DNA of 64,000 bases from Streptomyces sp. NBC_00237 (GTDB taxonomy: Bacteria > Actinomycetota > Actinomycetes > Streptomycetales > Streptomycetaceae). The position numbers and the translations under genes were made by a program. The notes below the pieces were generated by a model. The model had not been told where the DNA came from and searched no databases. It saw only the letters and a program-made list of their open reading frames with translations. The stretch spans positions 1,178,001 to 1,242,000 of the forward strand of contig NZ_JAPEMT010000002.1 in assembly GCF_026342435.1 (NCBI RefSeq), written 5' to 3'. This document shows positions 35,009-43,364 of the stretch, one piece after another (position 1 is the first letter of the stretch; each line of letters begins with the position of its first letter).

Positions 35009-36223
35009 GTGGAACACAACGACTCCCCCATGGCTCCTCCCCAGATCGACAGGCTGGTGGCACGGAGCGGAGACCTCAAGGGCGAACTGGTGGCGTTCGC
35101 GCAGGGGCCGCGCTACGCGAGGCGCCTGGAGGCCCGGCTCGACGACGCCGCGGACCGCCTCGGCCATCTCGACGAGGCGACCGCCGTCGAGACGATCGAC
35201 CACTTCGCCCTGCAGTACCGGCTGGCGGGCGGCTCCACGGTGGTAGAGCAATTCGTGGCCCAGCGTCGGCCTCCGCTGCCGGACGACGAACGGGCGATGC
35301 TGCTCGGCTGGCGCGACGTGGTCGAGGGGATCTTCGAGGTCCAGCACGTCGACCGCAGCGCCGCGACCCTGCACAACCTGCTTGACGACCTCGTCTACCG
35401 GGTCCACTCCAACATGGGCTGGCGCGCCCTGAAGAAACTCCGCAAGGGGATGTTCACCGCCGTCCGGATCGTGCCCCTCCACCCCGACACCGACGCCTGG
35501 CTGATCACCGGCAACCTCGCCACCTACCCGCGCGGCTACGGCGCGGAGTTGGCACAGGCCGCCGTCCAGACCCTCACGGCTCATCCACAACTGCTGCGCC
35601 GCAACCCCGAACTGCTGCGCAAGGGCTGGGAGATGCAGGCCGAAACGCGCGCCGACTTCATCGAACTGTTCGGCACGGACCTGCTGATCCTCACCCCCGG
35701 TGAGGCGCAGGACCGAATGCGGGAGTACCACCGTCACCGGCAGGAAAAGATCCTCGCCGACCTCGACGACAAGGCCGCCGCGAAGGCCCGCCGCGAAGGC
35801 CCGTCCCTCGACGAGCTGAGTGCCCTGCCCGAAGATCTCCGCGACGCGGACACCGTCGGCGTGATCTGCGACGAGACCGAAGGTTTCTGCTACTACGCCG
35901 ACTTCGGCCGCCTCGACGCACTGTTCGCCGATCCGGCCCTGGCCCGTGACCGCGCGTCCCTGACGCAGCTCAGGGAGTATCTGAACGACGACTCCGTCTC
36001 CCCCATGGTCATCCGCCGCCTCGTCCAACGGCACCCCGACAACGCCGACGCCGTCTTCCGCGCCCTCCTGCGCAAGCCGGCGTTCACCTGGGAGCAGGAC
36101 GGCGAGGAACTGCTGCGCCGCCGCAAGAAGAGCCACTACGACCACGAGCCCCTGCCGGGCATCACCCCGGTCGGCACCCGCCTCGCCGAACTCCTGCGCA
36201 GCCAAAGGCGGCGCACGCGATGA
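35009..36223 (+). CDS. Conserved protein of unknown function
   Basis: 404 residues from GTG 35009 with a GCAGGA site. Soluble and strongly helical, with charged segments (REYHRHRQEKILADLDDKAA) suggesting a coiled coil around residues 245-270. A central stretch (GWRALKKLRKGMFTAVRIVPLHPDTDAWLITGNLATYP) looks like a conserved core, and DTVGVICDETEGFCYYADF lies near residue 295. No catalytic motif or known domain recognised. It is coupled to the next gene by an ATGA overlap, and the frameshifted gene lies just upstream, so the three probably formed one transcription unit. Confidence 0.75.
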   Translation: MEHNDSPMAPPQIDRLVARSGDLKGELVAFAQGPRYARRLEARLDDAADRLGHLDEATAVETIDHFALQYRLAGGSTVVEQFVAQRRPPLPDDERAMLLGWRDVVEGIFEVQHVDRSAATLHNLLDDLVYRVHSNMGWRALKKLRKGMFTAVRIVPLHPDTDAWLITGNLATYPRGYGAELAQAAVQTLTAHPQLLRRNPELLRKGWEMQAETRADFIELFGTDLLILTPGEAQDRMREYHRHRQEKILADLDDKAAAKARREGPSLDELSALPEDLRDADTVGVICDETEGFCYYADFGRLDALFADPALARDRASLTQLREYLNDDSVSPMVIRRLVQRHPDNADAVFRALLRKPAFTWEQDGEELLRRRKKSHYDHEPLPGITPVGTRLAELLRSQRRRTR

Positions 36224-36456
36224 GGCTCGCCGCCTTGCACGCGACCGTCGAGGACCGTCTCACCCTGCCGTTCGGCACGACCGCACTCGGTGCCACGGCG
36301 GCGGCGGTCGCCGTCCGGGACCGGCCCGACAGCGACATCGTCGCCCTGTGCCGCCACGGCCGACCCCGTCCAGCGATCGGCATATTCGACCCGCCGCCGC
36401 CCGAACCAGCCCCCGAGGGGGCCTGGGTGGAGGCATACCGGCACTGGACGCCCTGA
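36220..36456 (+). CDS. Small acidic protein, possibly CcbP-like calcium-binding
   Basis: 78 residues from ATG 36220, overlapping the previous stop (ATGA). The sequence pattern, DRLTLPFGTTALGATAAAV ... IVALCRHGRPRPAIGIFD ... PEGAWVEAYRHW, resembles small proteins annotated as calcium-binding (CcbP-like), especially the closing PEGAEWIEAYRxW-type motif. This match is from memory and weak. Its tight coupling implies joint function with the 404-residue protein. Confidence 0.7.
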   Translation: MRLAALHATVEDRLTLPFGTTALGATAAAVAVRDRPDSDIVALCRHGRPRPAIGIFDPPPPEPAPEGAWVEAYRHWTP

Positions 36457-36787
36457 GCACGGATCACACAGCCTGCGAAGCCCGCGTGCGGCCAGTTGTC
36501 CAGCGCGGAGAGTCGATCGTCGACTGCGATGTCGCGGGCAGACCTGCCTCCAGCGGCCAGCGGTGACCCGCGGGTGAGTGCGGTGGGGCAGCCGGTGGAT
36601 GCACGGTGATCACGACGGCTGTGATCGGCGTACTGCCTTGAGGTCGCTCGTCACAGTTCCCGTGGGCCTGGGCCACCGTGGACGCGCAGACGACCTGAAA
36701 CTCTCCCTCGGCCACTGGAGCCCCCACGCTCCCACGGCCCCACCTACTGAGCACCTGCTATGCCATACGCACTCGCGAAACCCCAGG
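36457..36787. other. 331-bp convergent intergenic stretch
   Basis: It lies between the small gene (+) and the RNA methyltransferase (-). It is slightly less GC-rich than its surroundings. I see no gene, RNA or strong stem-loop in it. Confidence 0.5.
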
Positions 36788-38152
36788 TCAGTCGTCCTTC
36801 TTCACCGGCTCCAGGATCGCCACGCACTCCACGTGGTGCGTCATCGGGAACAGGTCGAAGACGCGCAGGGTGCGGACCTTGTAGCCGCCGTCCTTGAAGT
36901 ACGCCAGGTCGCGGGCCAGGGCCGCCGGGTCGCAGGCGACGTAGGCGATGCGGCGGGCGCCCAGGGTGGAGAGGTGCTTGACCGTCTGCTTGCCCGCGCC
37001 CGCGCGGGGCGGGTCCAGGACGATCAGGTCGGTTTCGGTGATGCCCGTACGCGGGAGGACCGCTTCGACCTTGCCCTGTTCGATGCGGACGTTGGGCATG
37101 GAGGAGAGGTTGTGGCGGGCGTCCTCGACGGAGCGCTTGCCGGACTCGATGCCCAGGACCGCGCCCTGGTCGCCGACGCGTTCGGCGATCGAGCCCGCGA
37201 AGAGGCCGACGCCGCAGTAGAGGTCGAGGGCGGTCTCGCCCTTGCGGGGCATGAGGCCCTGCATGACGGCGCGCATCAGGGTGTCGGCGGCCTGGGGGTG
37301 GATCTGCCAGAAGCCGCCCATGCCGACGCGGTAGGTGCGGCCGTCGGCGCGCTCGCGGACGAAGGCGCGGCCGTGGACCTTGTGGACTCCGCCGTCCTTC
37401 TCGTGGACGCGGAGGACCGAGACCGGCTTGTCGAGTTCGACGAGGGGGAGGCGGCCGCCGGGGGTGGGGGTGAGGATGACCTGGCGGTCGTGGGAGCCGG
37501 TGGCGGCGATGGCTTCGACGGAGGCCATGTCGGGCCAGGTGCGCTTCTCGATGCCGAGTTCGGAGACGCCGGGCGAGGCGATCATGCAGTGGTCGACCGG
37601 CTGGACGTCGTGGGAGCGGTGCTTGCGAAGCCCGACGACACCCTCGGAGTCGATGGCGTACTGGACGCGGGTGCGCCACTGCGGGACCTGGCCGGCCGGG
37701 AGCTTGTCGCCCTCGGCGGGCATGACCGTACCGTCCCAGCCCGCGTCCTCGGGGGTGAGGCCCGCGAGGCGCAGGAGCTGTTCGGCGACGACGTCGCCCT
37801 TGAGGCGGCGCTGGGCGCCCGGCTTGGCGTGCTGCCAGTCGCAGCCGCCGCACTTGCCGGGGCCGGAGAAGGGGCACGGGGCCTCGACCCGGTCCTTGGA
37901 GGGGTCCAGGATCGTGACCGCGTCGGCGCGGAGGAAGCGGGCGCCCTCGTCGCCGTCGGTGACGCGGGCGATGATCCGCTCGCCGGGGAGGGTGTGGCGC
38001 ACGAAGAGGACCTGGCCCTCGGACGTGCGGGCGATGCAGTGGCCGCCGTGGGCGACGGGGCCGACCTCGACCTCGTACTCCGTACCGACGAGGGAGACCT
38101 TGGGGGCCGCCGGTGCGTCGGTGCCCTCTGATGCCTTGGATTCGGACTGCAT
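36788..38152 (-). CDS. TRAM-domain class I SAM-dependent RNA (uracil-C5) methyltransferase
   Basis: 454 residues from ATG 38152. The N-terminal TRAM domain (YEVEVGPVAHGGHCIART ... VRHTLPGERIIARVT) is followed by an iron-sulfur cysteine cluster CPFSGPGKCGGCDWQH around residues 92-107. The TrmA/RlmD methyltransferase domain contains DLYCGVGLFAGSIAE, DPPRAGAGKQ, and the nucleophile Cys in YVACDPAALARDL. It makes m5U in rRNA or tRNA; which one cannot be decided. Downstream gap 331 bp; upstream neighbour is the KimA-like transporter on the same strand. Confidence 0.92.
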   Translation of the reverse strand: MQSESKASEGTDAPAAPKVSLVGTEYEVEVGPVAHGGHCIARTSEGQVLFVRHTLPGERIIARVTDGDEGARFLRADAVTILDPSKDRVEAPCPFSGPGKCGGCDWQHAKPGAQRRLKGDVVAEQLLRLAGLTPEDAGWDGTVMPAEGDKLPAGQVPQWRTRVQYAIDSEGVVGLRKHRSHDVQPVDHCMIASPGVSELGIEKRTWPDMASVEAIAATGSHDRQVILTPTPGGRLPLVELDKPVSVLRVHEKDGGVHKVHGRAFVRERADGRTYRVGMGGFWQIHPQAADTLMRAVMQGLMPRKGETALDLYCGVGLFAGSIAERVGDQGAVLGIESGKRSVEDARHNLSSMPNVRIEQGKVEAVLPRTGITETDLIVLDPPRAGAGKQTVKHLSTLGARRIAYVACDPAALARDLAYFKDGGYKVRTLRVFDLFPMTHHVECVAILEPVKKDD

Positions 38153-38204
38153 GGTGGGGTGGCTCCAGAGGATCAAAGGGGTGGGACGGGGCCGACACGA
38201 GAAA

Positions 38205-38249
38205 CGGCCGGACAACAGCCCACCAGTCTACGTGGGTGTCGTCCGGCCG
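38205..38249 (-). terminator. Stem-loop terminator after the KimA-like gene
   Basis: CGGCCGGACAACAGCCCAC pairs with GTGGGTGTCGTCCGGCCG (a bulged 18-19-bp stem, 8-nt loop), 47 nt past the transporter stop and 53 nt before the methyltransferase start. Confidence 0.65.
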
Positions 38250-38295
38250 CACGACCAAGGCAAGCCTCAGTGGAAACCTCAGGAGAAGGAGGCGG

Positions 38296-40350
38296 TCAGC
38301 GCTTGGTGGATTCCTTGGCGGACTCCCGGGGGCGGCGGTCCACCGGGCCCCGGCGCACCGCGCCCGGCGCGTTCCAGTTCGCGCGGCGCTTGGCGCGCTT
38401 CTTGGCCGCTTCGGACGATTCGAGCTGGTAGGGAACCGAGGTGACCATGACGCCCGGGGTGAAGAGCAGGCGGCCCTTCAGGCGGAGGGCGGACTGGTTG
38501 TGCAGGAGGTGTTCGTACCAGTGGCCGACCACGTACTCCGGGATGTAGACGGAGACGACGTCGCGCGGGCTCTCGCGGCGCAGGCCCTTCACGTACTCGA
38601 TGATCGGGCGGGTGATCTCCCGGTACGGGGAGTCGAGAATCTTGAGGGGGACGTTGATGCCCCGGCGTTCCCACTCGTCGCGCAGGGCCTTCGTCTCGGC
38701 CGGATCCACGCTGATGGACAGGGCTTCGAGGCGGTCGCTGCGCATGAGCTTGGCGTAGGCGAGGGCGCGGAGCGTGGGCTTGTGGACCTTGGAGACCAGG
38801 ACGATGGAGTGGACGCGGGAGGGGCGCACGCTGTCGTCGGAGGGGCCTTCGGCGGCGGCGATCTCCTCGGCGACCCGGTCGTAGTGCTTGCGGATCGCGG
38901 TCATCGTTCCGTAGAAGATCACCATGCCCAGGAGAGCCACCCACGCGCCGTGGGTGAACTTCGTGGCGAGGACGACGACGAGGACGAGGCCCGTGAAGGA
39001 CGCGCCGAAGGCGTTGATCGCGCGGGAGCGGATCATGCGGCGGCGCTCGGCGGGCCTGCGCTCCGCGCGCAGGTGCCGGTTCCAGTGCCGGACCATGCCG
39101 ATCTGGCTCAGGGTGAAGGAGACGAAGACTCCGACGATGTAGAGCTGGATGAGCTTGGTGGAGTCCGCGCCGTAGAGGACGACCAGCAGGATCGCCGCGC
39201 CCGCGAGGAGCACGATGCCGTTGGAGAACGCGAGGCGGTCGCCTCGGGTGTGCAGCTGGCGGGGCAGGTAGCGGTCCTGGGCGAGGATCGAGCCGAGGAG
39301 CGGGAAGCCGTTGTACGCCGTGTTGGCCGCGAGGAAGAGGACCAGCGCGGTGGCGGCGGCCAGGAGGATGAAGAAGAAGGTGCCTTCGCCGAAGACGGCT
39401 GCGGCGACCTGGGAGATCACCGGGTTCTGGACGTACGAGTCGCCGACGGGGACGCCGTTGCGGATCAGGTCGACGGCGGGGTTCTCGGCCATGCGGACGT
39501 CCGACGCCATGGCGAGCGCGATGATGCCGCAGAACATGACGACGGCCAGGCCGCCCATCAGGGCGAGGGTCGTGGCGGCGTTCTTCGACTTCGGCTTGCG
39601 GAAGGCGGGGACTCCGTTGGAGATCGCCTCGACGCCCGTGAGGGCGGCGCAGCCGGAGGAGAAGGCGCGCAGGAGCAGGAAGACCAGGGCGAAGCCCGCC
39701 AGGCCCGGGTGTTCGGGCTTGATCTCAAGGTCGGCGGTGGGAGAGGCCAGGTCGTCGCCGGTGAAGGCGCGATAGGCCCCCCAGGCCAGCATGACGAAGA
39801 CGCCCACGACGAAGACGTAGGTGGGAATCGCGAAGAGCTTGCCGGATTCCTTCATGCCGCGCAGGTTGAGCAGCGTGAGGAGCACGATGACCGCGACCGC
39901 GCAGAGCACCTTGTTCTCGACGACGAACGGGACGGCCGAGCCCAGGTTCTCGATGCCGGAGGAGATCGACACGGCGACGGTCAGGACGTAGTCGACCAGC
40001 AGGGCGCTGGCGACGGTGAGTCCCGCCTTCGGGCCGAGGTTGGTGTTGGCGACCTCGTAGTCGCCGCCACCGCTCGGGTACGCGTGGACGTTCTGCCGGT
40101 AGGACGCGACGACGGTGAACATCAGAACGACGACCGCGACGGCGATCCACGGGCTGAAGTGGTACGCCGAGACACCCGCGATGGAGAGCACGAGCAGGAC
40201 TTCTCCGGGCGCGTAGGCCACGGAGGAGAGGGGGTCTGAGGCGAAGACGGGAAGTGCGATGCGCTTGGGGAGGAGCGTTTCTCCCAGCTTGTCGCTGCGC
40301 AGGGCCCGGCCGATCAGGATCCGTTTGGGCACGTCGGTCAGTTTGGACAC
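38296..40350 (-). CDS. KimA-like APC-family potassium/cation permease
   Basis: 684 residues from GTG 40350. It opens RILIGRALRSDKLGETLLPK and enters TM1 with PVFASDPLSSVAYAPGEVLLVLS. That opening is characteristic of the KimA (formerly YdaO) branch of the APC superfamily rather than amino-acid carriers. About 12 helices run to residue 450. The C-terminal roughly 200 residues (VHSIVLVSKVHKPTLRALAYAKLMRSDRLEALSISVDPAETKALR) form a USP-like cytosolic domain, as in KimA. It is divergent from two TrkA genes, supporting a potassium role; K+ as substrate is inferred from family and context. Confidence 0.82.
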   Translation of the reverse strand: MSKLTDVPKRILIGRALRSDKLGETLLPKRIALPVFASDPLSSVAYAPGEVLLVLSIAGVSAYHFSPWIAVAVVVLMFTVVASYRQNVHAYPSGGGDYEVANTNLGPKAGLTVASALLVDYVLTVAVSISSGIENLGSAVPFVVENKVLCAVAVIVLLTLLNLRGMKESGKLFAIPTYVFVVGVFVMLAWGAYRAFTGDDLASPTADLEIKPEHPGLAGFALVFLLLRAFSSGCAALTGVEAISNGVPAFRKPKSKNAATTLALMGGLAVVMFCGIIALAMASDVRMAENPAVDLIRNGVPVGDSYVQNPVISQVAAAVFGEGTFFFILLAAATALVLFLAANTAYNGFPLLGSILAQDRYLPRQLHTRGDRLAFSNGIVLLAGAAILLVVLYGADSTKLIQLYIVGVFVSFTLSQIGMVRHWNRHLRAERRPAERRRMIRSRAINAFGASFTGLVLVVVLATKFTHGAWVALLGMVIFYGTMTAIRKHYDRVAEEIAAAEGPSDDSVRPSRVHSIVLVSKVHKPTLRALAYAKLMRSDRLEALSISVDPAETKALRDEWERRGINVPLKILDSPYREITRPIIEYVKGLRRESPRDVVSVYIPEYVVGHWYEHLLHNQSALRLKGRLLFTPGVMVTSVPYQLESSEAAKKRAKRRANWNAPGAVRRGPVDRRPRESAKESTKR

Positions 40351-40601
40351 GTCCAGGATCGTAAGCGGTCGAACGGGCGTGGCCCACCGCCCCCGCCGGG
40401 CTCCCGGGAATCTTCAAAAGGGGCTTTACGCAACCTTGAACATCGCCGTGACGCGGCCCACCTGTCTCTGACCAGTCATGGACCGGGGGTGCCCGTGGCA
40501 CACCGCGCGTGTGTAGCTTGGGCGGCTGTCTGCGACTCTTGTGAGTCCGACGAAAAACACACGAAACAATTGATGGACTCTTAACGGCCGGAAGGACGGA
40601 C
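40351..40601. promoter_or_regulatory. Divergent promoter region of transporter and trkA pair
   Basis: This 251-bp gap is AT-richer than its flanks (CGAAAAACACACGAAACAATTGATGG) and must hold promoters for both directions. I looked for a c-di-AMP (ydaO-type) riboswitch on both strands and did not find its conserved core. Confidence 0.5.
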
Positions 40602-41267
40602 GTGCACGTCGTCATCATGGGCTGCGGGCGAGTGGGAGCCGCTCTCGCGCAGACTCTGGAGCAGCAGGGGCACACGGTCGCAGTGATCGACCAGGACCCC
40701 ACGGCCTTCCGCCGTCTGGGTTCCGGGTTCGGTGGCCGCAGGGTCACCGGGGTCGGGTTCGACCAGGACACCCTCCGCGAGGCGGGCATCGAGGACGCCG
40801 GTGCGTTCGCCGCCGTCAGCAGCGGCGACAACTCGAACATCATCGCGGCCCGGGTGGCCCGCGAGATGTTCGGCATCGAGAACGTCGCGGCGCGCATCTA
40901 CGACCCGCGCCGGGCGGAGGTGTACCAGCGCCTCGGCATCCCGACGGTCGCCACGGTCCGGTGGACCGCCGACCAGATGCTGCGGCGGCTGCTGCCTTCG
41001 GGCGCGGAGCCGCTGTGGCGGGATCCGAGCGGGGGCGTGCAGCTCGCTGAGGTGCACATCTCGCCGTCCTGGATCGGGCACAAGATCAGCAAGTTGCAGG
41101 AGGAGACCGGCGTGCGTGTCGCGTTCCTCACCCGGCTGGGCGAAGCGGTTCTGCCGACTTCCCAGACGGTGTTGCAGGAGGGCGACCTCGTGCACGTGAT
41201 GATGCGCACGGACGAGGTCGAGAAGGTCGAGGCGGCCTGTTCGCTGGGCCCCGAGGAAGGTCACTGA
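40602..41267 (+). CDS. trkA: TrkA/RCK-family potassium uptake regulatory protein (first of pair)
   Basis: 221 residues from GTG 40602 (GGAAGGAC site). N-terminal RCK domain with the Rossmann motif VVIMGCGRVGAALAQTLEQQGHTVAVIDQD (NAD-binding Gly triad and acidic residue), then a C-terminal TrkA-C domain (VQLAEVHISPSWIGHKISKLQEETGVRVAFLTR). It senses NAD(H)/ATP and gates a K+ channel or carrier at the membrane. Its stop overlaps the next start (TGATG). Paired TrkA proteins are also called CeoB/CeoC in mycobacteria. No trkH pore gene is in the window. Confidence 0.92.
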   Translation: MHVVIMGCGRVGAALAQTLEQQGHTVAVIDQDPTAFRRLGSGFGGRRVTGVGFDQDTLREAGIEDAGAFAAVSSGDNSNIIAARVAREMFGIENVAARIYDPRRAEVYQRLGIPTVATVRWTADQMLRRLLPSGAEPLWRDPSGGVQLAEVHISPSWIGHKISKLQEETGVRVAFLTRLGEAVLPTSQTVLQEGDLVHVMMRTDEVEKVEAACSLGPEEGH

Positions 41268-41959
41268 TGAGGGTCGCGATTGCCGGGGCCGGTGCGGTGG
41301 GGCGTTCCATCGCGGGCGAGCTGCTGGAGAACGGGCACGAGGTGCTCCTGATCGACAAGGCGCCGACCGCCATCTCGGTGGAGCGGGTGCCGATGGCGGA
41401 GTGGCTGCTGGCCGACGCCTGTGAGATCACCTCGCTGGACGAGGCGGCGCTCCAGCGCTGCAACGTCGTGATCGCGGCGACCGGCGACGACAAGGTCAAC
41501 CTGGTCGTCTCCCTGCTCGCGAAGACCGAGTACGGGGTGCCGCGCGTGGTGGCCCGGGTGAACAACCCGAAGAACGAGTGGCTCTTCAACGAGTCCTGGG
41601 GCGTGGACGTGGCCGTGTCCACGCCGCGCCTGATGTCGGCGCTGGTCGAAGAGGCGGTGAGCGTCGGCGATCTCGTACGGCTGATGCGCTTCAGCCACGG
41701 CGACGCCAACCTGGTGGAGCTGACGCTGCCGCCGGAGTCGGCGCTCGCGGGCACGCAGATCTCCGAGGTGGAGTGGCCGGTCGACACCTCGCTGGTGACC
41801 ATCATCCGCGGCACGCGGGTGCTGACGCCGACGCCGGAGGAGACCCTGGAGCCCGGCGACGAGCTGCTCTTCGTGGCCGCTCAGGCGCGCGAGGAGCAGT
41901 TGGAGGACCTGCTGTCGGTGCGGCAGGGGGAAGAGCCGAAGGGCACTTCCCGTACGTGA
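41267..41959 (+). CDS. trkA: TrkA/RCK-family potassium uptake regulatory protein (second of pair)
   Basis: 230 residues from ATG 41267, coupled by TGATG. RCK domain VAIAGAGAVGRSIAGELLENGHEVLLIDK, then VIAATGDDKVNLVVSLLAKTEYGVPRVVARVNNPKNEWLF, and a TrkA-C domain (LVELTLPPESALAGTQISEVEWP). The paralogues differ enough to act as a heteromer. The gene ends at a perfect terminator stem. Confidence 0.92.
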   Translation: MRVAIAGAGAVGRSIAGELLENGHEVLLIDKAPTAISVERVPMAEWLLADACEITSLDEAALQRCNVVIAATGDDKVNLVVSLLAKTEYGVPRVVARVNNPKNEWLFNESWGVDVAVSTPRLMSALVEEAVSVGDLVRLMRFSHGDANLVELTLPPESALAGTQISEVEWPVDTSLVTIIRGTRVLTPTPEETLEPGDELLFVAAQAREEQLEDLLSVRQGEEPKGTSRT

Positions 41960-41976
41960 ACCCGTAGGTGACCGGT

Positions 41977-42023
41977 ACGTGAGAGGGGCCCCGCACCGTG
42001 GTGGTGCGGGGCCCCTCTCACGT
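41977..42023. terminator. Bidirectional terminator, perfect 21-bp stem
   Basis: Arms 41977-41997 and 42003-42023 pair perfectly around a 5-nt loop (GTGGT). It separates the convergent trkA pair and the DUF3159 gene. Confidence 0.85.
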
Positions 42024-42035
42024 CCGTACCACCGG

Positions 42036-42812
42036 CTACAGCTCGCGGACGGCGGCCTTGCGGGCCTCCTCGACCTTCTCCTCAGCTTCCATCTCCGCGA
42101 ACACGTCGATGGGCGCGGGAGCCTTCGCCAGGAAGACCCAGGTCAGCCAGACCGCCAGCAGGAACGGCGGGATCTTCAGCGCGATGGCCACCCAGCCGAA
42201 CTTGGTGACGTCGGCCCACCAGTACAGCGGGAAGAGGATCGCGCACTTGGTGAGCAGGATCAGGCCCCAGGCGTAACTCGACTTCGTGTACGCCTTCTTG
42301 CGGCCGGGGTTACGGGTGCGCCAGGAGAGGTTCTCCTTGAAGACCGGGCCCAGCATCACGCCGATCAGCGGGAAGCCCACGGCGGCCGAGATCAGGTACG
42401 CCAGCGAGAGGCCCAGCGTGTAGAGCATGCCGGGGAGCATGAAGTCCTTGGCGTTGCCCGTGATCAGTGCGAAGGCGATGCCGAAGGCGACCCCGAAGAC
42501 GCCGCTGAAGGCGTGCTTCACGGTGTCCTTGCGGACCAGCCGGACGGCGACCAGCAGCAGCGACACCGCGGCTGCCGCGATGGCCGCGACGTGCAGGTTC
42601 TTGTTGATCGTGAACAGCGTCACGAACAGCAGGCCCGGCAGCACCGTCTCCACCATGCCGCGCACGCCGCCGAAGGCGTCGAAGAGGGCTGCCTCGGTGA
42701 CGGCCTTGTCCGCGGGGTCCTGCGGGGGCGCGCCCTCGGGGACGACGTACGGCTGTGCGGCGGCGTCGGGGTGATGGGGTGCGGGTGTGGTCGGCTTGTC
42801 GAAAGACGTCAC
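42036..42812 (-). CDS. DUF3159 membrane protein
   Basis: 258 residues from GTG 42812 (AGGAGTAG site). After a Pro-rich cytosolic N-terminus of about 35 residues there are six to seven hydrophobic helices (MVETVLPGLLFVTLFTI, VAAIAAAAVSLLLVAVRLV, FGVAFGIAFALIT and others), with NPGRKKAYTKSSYAWG between late helices. DUF3159 proteins are conserved in actinobacteria; function unknown. It begins 3 bp after the stop of the OB-fold gene, so the two are cotranscribed. Confidence 0.87.
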   Translation of the reverse strand: MTSFDKPTTPAPHHPDAAAQPYVVPEGAPPQDPADKAVTEAALFDAFGGVRGMVETVLPGLLFVTLFTINKNLHVAAIAAAAVSLLLVAVRLVRKDTVKHAFSGVFGVAFGIAFALITGNAKDFMLPGMLYTLGLSLAYLISAAVGFPLIGVMLGPVFKENLSWRTRNPGRKKAYTKSSYAWGLILLTKCAILFPLYWWADVTKFGWVAIALKIPPFLLAVWLTWVFLAKAPAPIDVFAEMEAEEKVEEARKAAVREL

Positions 42813-42815
42813 CGG

Positions 42816-43214
42816 CTACTCCTGTCCGAGCGGTCGGAGTTCGTATTTGGGGTTGAAGAGCACCCTGCGGCCGTGGCTCATGGAGATCCGGCCGGAGGCG
42901 ATGAGCTTGCGGCCCGGTTCTATGCCGACGATGGAGCGGCGGCCCAGCCAGACGACGTCCAGGGGTGCCGTGCCGTCGAACAGCTCGGCCTCCAGGGCCG
43001 GGACTCCCGCGCGCGGGCGCAGGGTGACCGTGCGCAACGTACCGGTCACCTTGACGATCTGGCGGTCGTCGCAGGCCGATATGGGGGTGCAGCCGACGGC
43101 GTGGGTGTCCTCCTGGAGCTCCGTACAGTGCAGGTCCTCCTGGGAGCTGGACAGTCGGTCGAGCATCCGGCGGAACCGCCCGGTCGGCTTCTCGGGACGA
43201 GGTACGGCACTCAT
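42816..43214 (-). CDS. OB-fold nucleic-acid-binding protein
   Basis: 132 residues from ATG 43214. Residues about 50-125 (VKVTGTLRTVTLRPRAGVPALEAELFDGTAPLDVVWLGRRSIVGIEPGRKLIASGRIS) are an OB-fold of the RecG/tRNA-anticodon type. There is no enzyme domain. It is conserved beside DUF3159 genes in actinobacteria; partner and ligand unknown. A pair of 20-bp direct repeats sits 39-81 bp upstream of the start. Confidence 0.82.
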   Translation of the reverse strand: MSAVPRPEKPTGRFRRMLDRLSSSQEDLHCTELQEDTHAVGCTPISACDDRQIVKVTGTLRTVTLRPRAGVPALEAELFDGTAPLDVVWLGRRSIVGIEPGRKLIASGRISMSHGRRVLFNPKYELRPLGQE

Positions 43215-43252
43215 ACCGGAAGCGTACCGGGGACGGGGCGGGTGGGGTCACC

Positions 43253-43295
43253 CGCCGTAGTCACGATCTTTCCCTCGCCGTAGTCACGATCTTTC
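43253..43295. repeat. Two 20-bp direct repeats upstream of the OB-fold gene
   Basis: CGCCGTAGTCACGATCTTTC occurs at 43253-43272 and 43276-43295 (23-bp period, about two helical turns). The location suggests promoter-proximal binding sites or a recent duplication. Confidence 0.8.
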
Positions 43296-43364
43296 TCTGC
43301 ACCCGGACCCGGCGTACGTGACCCGGCCCCGCGCGGCCGGGTCCGGACTACCGCTCGAACCGCA

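Noticed and set aside
33847..35079. A 410-codon minus-strand frame covering the frameshifted gene
   Set aside because: Rich in Gly/Arg/Val without motifs. The plus strand has ribosome-binding sites, consistent gene spacing and a frame repaired by removing one duplicated 13-mer.
40351..40601. A c-di-AMP (ydaO-type) riboswitch before the KimA-like gene
   Set aside because: The family often has one in Bacillus, but its conserved core could not be found on either strand.
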